Assembly (NCBI RefSeq): GCF_014054985.1
Contig: NZ_CP059569.1
Span: 2,232,001-2,296,000, forward strand
DNA from: Kingella oralis
Lineage (GTDB): Bacteria > Pseudomonadota > Gammaproteobacteria > Burkholderiales > Neisseriaceae
Direction of reading: 5' to 3'
Length of the DNA: 64,000 nt
Below the pieces are notes generated by a model that was given only the letters and a program-made list of their open reading frames with translations, was not told where the DNA came from and did not search any database. Shown piece after piece: positions 60,254 through 64,000 of this stretch. The position numbers were made by a program, and so were the translations under genes. Position 1 is the stretch's first letter, and every line of letters starts with the position of its first letter.

Positions 60254-60530
60254 AATTCACCGCATCCGTTGAGTGTTGCCTCTCCTTCCCCATCGTGCAG
60301 CCGAACGGAGCATGCTTTTTTCGGGAACAAGCGTGCGCTTGTCCGACGACGCGCAAAGCGCGGCTAGTCCGCACGCGCCGAAAAAAGGATGCGCAGAGAG
60401 GGAAGTTCGCGCAGCGAACCTGCAATGTCGGGGTCGTCTTTCTTTGCTTACTTTCTTTGACGAAGCAAAGAAAGTAAGTCGCCCGCGCCGCGATAAGGCG
60501 CAAAGGTGAACCCCATCACCCCTATCAACC
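60254..60530. repeat. Non-coding element resembling a widespread proteobacterial repeat
   Basis: About 277 bp with no credible gene. It contains a 13-bp perfect hairpin CTTACTTTCTTTG/CAAAGAAAGTAAG (60447-60459, 60466-60478) with loop ACGAAG. The pattern of this hairpin followed by GTCGCCCGCG, and preceding GGGGTCG, recalls a repeat common in many beta- and gamma-proteobacterial genomes. The boundaries are estimated. Confidence 0.5.
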
Positions 60531-60601
60531 GAAGCACGACCAACACCGTTTTAGCGCCAACAAATTTCGTTTCAGGCTGCCTTTGAGGTTTTGCAAAGGT
60601 T

Positions 60602-60658
60602 TCGGGCAGCCTGAAAGCGGGTTTGTGCGCTTCTGCGAAGCTAAAACCGCCTAGCGCA
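60602..60658 (+). repeat. 57-bp direct repeat, copy 2
   Basis: Matches 60100-60156 at 56 of 57 bases and carries a copy of the dxr C-terminal codons followed by its stop, detached from the gene. A DUS follows each copy at a similar distance. Confidence 0.85.
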
Positions 60659-60695
60659 TCCCGCCCAATGCAAAAAGGCAGCCTGAAAACGGATT

Positions 60696-60974
60696 TCAGG
60701 CTGCCTCGTTTTTATTCGCAGCAACAGGTTGCCCCGTTTCCCACAGCGCGCGCTTTTGCGCCGCCGTCATCCGTTTCAACACCCGTTCCAGCTTGCTCGC
60801 CGCGCTGCGGTCCAAACAGCACGCCACAATCCGCATTTCCCGCGCCCGATGGCTGCGGGTGTATTTCGCCCCCTTGCCCGCCAAATGCGCCGCCAGCCGC
60901 GCCTGCGGGCGGTTGCTGATGCCCGCGTATAACGCGCCGTTGGCGCACAACAATAAATAAACACACCAATTCAT
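60696..60974 (-). CDS. GIY-YIG endonuclease-like protein (UPF0213/YhbQ type)
   Basis: 92 aa from ATG 60974. Single GIY-YIG domain: CVYLLLCANGALYAGISN with the two tyrosines, Arg in PQARLAAHLAGKGAKYTRSH, and the conserved Glu region KLERVLKRMT. Stand-alone domains of this kind are small nucleases of uncertain role, possibly in DNA repair. The last codons come from a DUS (Glu-Ala-Ala-stop). The longer frame upstream is rejected. Confidence 0.85.
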   Translation of the reverse strand: MNWCVYLLLCANGALYAGISNRPQARLAAHLAGKGAKYTRSHRAREMRIVACCLDRSAASKLERVLKRMTAAQKRALWETGQPVAANKNEAA

Positions 60975-61239
60975 AACGTTGTCCGATGGTTGGAACGCGC
61001 GGATTTTAGCAAAACGGCGGGCGCAACCGGCAGCCTGAAAGTGGGTTTGCGTGTTTCTGCGAAGCCAAACCGTAAAACAGCTTGGCGGCTTGCCAACCGC
61101 TTGCCCGCAAGCGCCGCCCGATTCGCCCAACACAAAAGGCAGATAAGCCTATCTGCCTTTGCGAACTGCGGGGTTCGGCTGCCCTTTCGGCGTTGCCGCG
61201 CTGCGATGCGCCGCAAGCCGTTTTCAGGCTGCCGTTGTG

Positions 61240-61590
61240 TTACATCCCGTCGTGGTGATGGTCGTCATGGTGATGGTGGTCATGGTGATGGTGGTCATCG
61301 TCGTCGTGGTCATGGTCATCATCGCGGTGCACGGAAATCACTTTGCCGGTTTTGGCATTCACGCGCACTTCGTATTCGCCTTTGCGGTTTTCAATGTCGA
61401 TTTCGTAGTACGCGCCGTGGTGGCTGCTGCGTTCAAAATCCACATTATCCACTTTGCCGCCGCCCACGCGGGCTTTGGCGATGGAGACGGCTTTGGCGCG
61501 GCTGATGTAGCCGCCGCCGTTTTTCGCTTGCGCAGGCAAAGCGGCAAAGCCAAGCGACAGGATGATGCTGGCTAGGATGGTTTTTTTCAT
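61240..61590 (-). CDS. PepSY protein with His/Asp-rich metal-binding tail
   Basis: 116 aa from ATG 61590. Signal peptide about 1-22 (LPAQA), one PepSY domain (SRAKAVSIAKARVGGGKVDN to VRVNAKTGKVISVHRD), then a tail of about 28 residues almost only His and Asp, ending DGM. The tail is encoded by a 15-bp tandem repeat (61255-61320). Such tails bind Ni, Zn or Co. The gene is related to the PepSY gene at 15907 but lacks its CTAATT promoter repeat. Confidence 0.88.
   Translation of the reverse strand: MKKTILASIILSLGFAALPAQAKNGGGYISRAKAVSIAKARVGGGKVDNVDFERSSHHGAYYEIDIENRKGEYEVRVNAKTGKVISVHRDDDHDHDDDDHHHHDHHHHDDHHHDGM
61255..61320. repeat. 15-bp minisatellite coding His/Asp tail
   Basis: Units of GTCATGGTGATGGTG follow each other, with variant units (GTCATCGTCGTCGTG). 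Unit length is a multiple of three, so copy changes alter tail length without a frameshift. Confidence 0.7.
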
Positions 61591-61616
61591 GGAACACTCC
61601 TTGGGGGTTGCAGCAA

Positions 61617-61883
61617 TCATGCCGGGAAGCGCAGCATTATAAAGTTTTTTTGCCCGGCTGAAATTGAACTCGGGTTAAGGGCGGGTAAAATCGGGAGAGA
61701 TGGGCGAGGTGGCCGGTCTGCGAAGCAAAGTGCCCCGACCAATCTGTTTGCTTTGTTCCGCGCGCTGGTGGATATGCCTGACGACATAGCTTCAAAATAC
61801 CCCCAAACCATCATCACAATAAACGGCGAAACAGCAAAGGCAGCCATCGCCAAACCAATCAAAATAAAACGAACAAATGACAC
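61617..61883 (-). CDS. Possible small membrane protein
   Basis: 88 aa from a GTG at 61883 with AAGGAAG six bases upstream. One long hydrophobic segment (about residues 4-30), then low-complexity, Pro-rich residues that may be non-coding run-on. It precedes the PepSY gene on the same strand by 26 bp. No family match; the C-terminal half is doubtful. Confidence 0.3.
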   Translation of the reverse strand: MSFVRFILIGLAMAAFAVSPFIVMMVWGYFEAMSSGISTSARNKANRLVGALCFADRPPRPSLPILPALNPSSISAGQKNFIMLRFPA

Positions 61884-61979
61884 GCTGCTTCCTTCAAAAC
61901 CCGCTCATGGAAAGCGTGAATGCAGGTGCCAAGATAAAGTAAAATAGCCTTTTCAGGCAGCCTGAAAAGCATTCCGACC

Positions 61980-62636
61980 ATGTACGGCATCATAGATTTC
62001 CCCTTATATCTTATCGGCGCGGTTACCATTGTGTTGATACCCGGTCCCAATTCGCTCTATTGCCTTGCCGTTGCCACCCAACAAGGCGCGCGCCAAGCAG
62101 CCAAAGTGATGGCGGCTATTTTCCTTGGCGACAGCGTGCTGATTTTATGCGCCGTGGGCGGTGCCGCCTCGCTGCTCAAAAGCCACCCCCTATTGTTTGG
62201 CGCACTCAAATGCGCGGGCGGCTTATACCTTGCCTATCTCGGCATCAATATGCTGCGCGGCGCATGGGCAGCCCGCCGCCGTACCGCTGCCCAAGCCCCC
62301 GCCCAAACCCTATCCAACATACACACCCACGACAACGTCTTCCGCCACGCCCTGCTACTGAGCCTATCCAACCCCAAAGCCGCCCTGTTTTTCCTATCGT
62401 TCTTTATCCCCTTTGTGAACCCGCGCTACCCCCACCCTGCGCTCAGCTTCTTTATCCTTGCCGCCGTGATGCAAACGCTCAGCATGTGCTACCTAGCCAC
62501 CCTTGCCCTAGCAGGCGACAAACTGCTCGCCAAACTGCGCCACAAACGCAACCTTGCCGCGCTTGGTGCCGCCGCTGTCGGCTTACTCTTTTGCCTGTTT
62601 GCCGTTAAACTTTGGCAGTCTGTGTTTTTTGCTTGA
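61980..62636 (+). CDS. LysE/RhtB-family amino acid exporter (LeuE-like)
   Basis: 218 aa, six predicted membrane helices. VLIPGPNSLYCLAVATQQGA is the LysE-family signature near residue 18, and LLLSLSNPKAALFFLSFFIP a second conserved region. Resembles LeuE, which exports leucine and related amino acids; the substrate here is inferred only. A DUS pair-half precedes the gene. Confidence 0.87.
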   Translation: MYGIIDFPLYLIGAVTIVLIPGPNSLYCLAVATQQGARQAAKVMAAIFLGDSVLILCAVGGAASLLKSHPLLFGALKCAGGLYLAYLGINMLRGAWAARRRTAAQAPAQTLSNIHTHDNVFRHALLLSLSNPKAALFFLSFFIPFVNPRYPHPALSFFILAAVMQTLSMCYLATLALAGDKLLAKLRHKRNLAALGAAAVGLLFCLFAVKLWQSVFFA

Positions 62637-62748
62637 TATTTCGCTTGCACACGGCTTGCCGGCAAGCTGCCTGTCATCCGCACCCGCACTAAGGCAGCCC
62701 GCGTAGCGAAGCGGAGTTGCGAAGCCAAAAACCCAAAGGAACCCCACC

Positions 62749-63159
62749 ATGACCGACTTTGACCGCATCTACACCCAATGGCACGAATACGCCCAAACCC
62801 GCAACACCGAAGCCCTGATTAACCTTTACGCCGATGATGCCCAATTTGAAAGCCCGCTCGTCCCCATCATCATGCAGCAAGAAAACGGCGTGCTACACGG
62901 GCGCGCCGAAATTCTCGCCTTTTTGCAAGAAGGCACGCGCCGCCGCCCCAATGAGCTGGTGCGCTGGTATCGCACGGGGCGATATTTTGTCTCAGGCGAC
63001 ACGCTGGTGTGGGAATACCCGCGCCACACGCCCGATGGCAACCAAGTGGATATTTTGGAACTGATGCAAATCCAAAACGGTAAAATCCAAGCGCACCGCA
63101 TCTATTGGGGCTGGTTTGGCACGCAAATGCTGATACAGTTCGCCCAGCGCAAAGCCTAA
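62749..63159 (+). CDS. NTF2-like/SnoaL-fold protein
   Basis: 136 aa. Cone-shaped alpha+beta fold expected from FDRIYTQWHEYAQTRNTEAL, INLYADDAQFESPLVP, GRAEILAFLQ and the C-terminal VDILELMQIQNGKIQAHRIY. Such proteins include enzymes (isomerases, hydrolases) and binding modules; no function can be assigned. AAAGGAACC ribosome site. Followed by a DUS and a GAAGTTAAAAC repeat before pgl. Confidence 0.8.
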   Translation: MTDFDRIYTQWHEYAQTRNTEALINLYADDAQFESPLVPIIMQQENGVLHGRAEILAFLQEGTRRRPNELVRWYRTGRYFVSGDTLVWEYPRHTPDGNQVDILELMQIQNGKIQAHRIYWGWFGTQMLIQFAQRKA

Positions 63160-63228
63160 TGGCAGCCTGAAAGCCGTAGGCTTCAACGAAGTTAAAACCC
63201 CTTTTTTTAACCCAACCCAAGGCATCCC

Positions 63229-63930
63229 ATGAGCATCACATTCACCGAAACCGCCTCCGCCGCCCAATCCGCGCAAGCCCTTGCCGAAGCCGTCGCCCAA
63301 AACCTGCGCGACACGCTAGCAACGCAAGAACGCGCCACGCTTGCCGTATCGGGCGGCAAATCGCCCATCGCCTTTTTCCAAGCGTTAAGCCGGCAAGATT
63401 TGGACTGGGCGCGGGTCAACATCACGCTGGTAGACGAGCGCATCGTCCCCACCGCCCACGCCGACAGCAACACCGGCTTGGTGCGCCAACACCTGCTGCA
63501 AAACCGCGCCACCGCGGCGACATGGCTGCCGATGATTGACGATGCCGCCAGCGAAGGCAGCCTGAAAACCCCTGCCGCCGCCGTTGAATTTGCCCTGCGC
63601 CATTATGTGCAACCCGATGTGCTGGTGCTGGGCATGGGCGGCGACGGGCACACCGCCAGCATCTTCCCGCAAGCCCCGCAGTTTGCCGATGCCGTGCGCG
63701 CCGATTACCCCCAGCCCCTGCTGCATACCAGCCCCATCACTGCGCCGCACGAGCGCATCAGCATGACGCTGGCCGCCATCGAAGCCACGCCGCACGTTTA
63801 TCTCGCCATCGCAGGCGCGGAAAAACGGGCGGTGTACCAACAAGCCACACAAGGCGCGCAGCAACAGCATCCTGTCAGTTTCGTTCTCAACAGCCAAAAG
63901 GTAACCCCCCATGTCTTCTACCACGCCTGA
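63229..63930 (+). CDS. pgl: 6-phosphogluconolactonase
   Basis: Hydrolyses 6-phosphogluconolactone in the pentose phosphate and Entner-Doudoroff routes. It has 233 aa. LAVSGGKSPIAFFQALS near residue 40, TLVDERIVP, and the catalytic-type LGMGGDGHTASIFP. A DUS is read as GSLKTPAA. glk begins inside the last codons (20-bp overlap), so the two genes are coupled. zwf is not in the window. Confidence 0.95.
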   Translation: MSITFTETASAAQSAQALAEAVAQNLRDTLATQERATLAVSGGKSPIAFFQALSRQDLDWARVNITLVDERIVPTAHADSNTGLVRQHLLQNRATAATWLPMIDDAASEGSLKTPAAAVEFALRHYVQPDVLVLGMGGDGHTASIFPQAPQFADAVRADYPQPLLHTSPITAPHERISMTLAAIEATPHVYLAIAGAEKRAVYQQATQGAQQQHPVSFVLNSQKVTPHVFYHA

Positions 63931-64000
63931 TTATCCCCGCCTGATTGCCGACATCGGCGGCACCAACGCCCGCTTCGCGCTGGAAACCGCGCGGCAGCAG
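63911..64000 (+). CDS. glk: Glucokinase, 5' part only
   Basis: Thirty codons reach the window edge. LIADIGGTNARFALETA is the phosphate-binding DIGGTN motif of Glk. ATG 63911 overlaps pgl by 20 bp. Sugar-kinase identity is supported by the motif and by pgl upstream. Confidence 0.88.
   Translation, partial: MSSTTPDYPRLIADIGGTNARFALETARQQ

Noticed and set aside
60243..60503. 86-aa minus-strand frame in the element after dxr
   Set aside because: Arg/Cys/Ala-rich product typical of GC-rich non-coding repeats; no ribosome site; overlaps a strong hairpin.

Overview
The window is chromosomal DNA of a naturally transformable member of the Neisseriaceae, most like Kingella. The main evidence is a DNA uptake sequence (DUS) of the form AGGCAGCCTGAAA, the dialect reported for Kingella. 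It is present on the order of a hundred times (judged by eye), often as inverted pairs between genes that double as terminators. Gene content agrees: rseP-bamA-skp-lpxD, fabZ-lpxA, lpxC, an Entner-Doudoroff set, MltA, a QseB/MisR-type two-component system and the PrfH/RtcB RNA-repair pair. There is no prophage, integrated plasmid, CRISPR array or rRNA operon. Nearly all of it is conserved core genome, with small repeats and a few decaying or accessory loci in between.

Layout. 1-4.2 kb: ispB (cut by the window edge), rplU-rpmA, and a sensor kinase/response regulator pair, all on the minus strand. 4.4-10.2 kb: envelope biogenesis operon rseP-bamA-skp-lpxD, then two small unknown genes. 11.1-14.8 kb (minus): xseB-ispA, mnmE, an acyl-CoA thioesterase and gloA. 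15.1-19.3 kb: trmO, a PepSY protein, the rtcB/prfH rescue-and-repair pair, and gpmA. 19.4-24.2 kb: gapA, lpxC, a YbjQ protein and gnd, including an AT-rich gapA-lpxC gap with three perfect DnaA boxes. 24.2-31.7 kb: etfBA, fabZ-lpxA, the initiator tRNA, a DUF3579-GNAT fusion, an ABC exporter, two small unknown genes and a 161-bp MITE-like hairpin. 31.7-41.9 kb: polA, a TPP-riboswitch-controlled thiB, an MliC lipoprotein, ileS, a Dps protein, an e(P4)-like acid phosphatase and a DUF4198 protein. 42.0-45.3 kb: a decaying nitrate/sulfonate-type ABC operon and a DMT exporter. 45.5-48.8 kb: a glycosyltransferase with a large HAD-domain protein. 48.9-57.9 kb: ruvC, a repeat-rich gap, an unknown 140-aa protein followed by a DUF4132/MolR protein, mltA, a glycine-zipper lipoprotein, a DASS transporter and yacG-rnhB. 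58.1-64 kb: eda, dxr with a duplicated 3' end, a GIY-YIG protein, a His/Asp-tailed PepSY protein, a LysE-family exporter, an NTF2-like protein, pgl and the start of glk.

How it fits together. Envelope genes dominate: BamA assembly (rseP, bamA, skp), lipid A synthesis (lpxD, fabZ, lpxA, lpxC), isoprenoid supply (dxr, ispA, ispB) and murein turnover (mltA, MliC). Central carbon genes (gnd, pgl, glk, eda, gapA, gpmA) outline a pentose phosphate/Entner-Doudoroff route. In Neisseria these lipid genes are usually contiguous (dxr-rseP-bamA-skp-lpxD-fabZ-lpxA); here they are split into three places.

Most interesting signals: a shared CTAATT-N5-CTAATT promoter element before the response-regulator gene and the PepSY gene; the rtcB-prfH pair with an upstream mini-ORF; a MITE-like insertion that supplies a stop codon; a TPP riboswitch with its own terminator; an ABC operon with one nonsense-mutated and one truncated gene; a Neisseria-dialect DUS terminator in a Kingella-dialect genome; a 57-bp direct repeat that duplicates the end of dxr around a non-coding element; and the unknown protein/DUF4132 pair.
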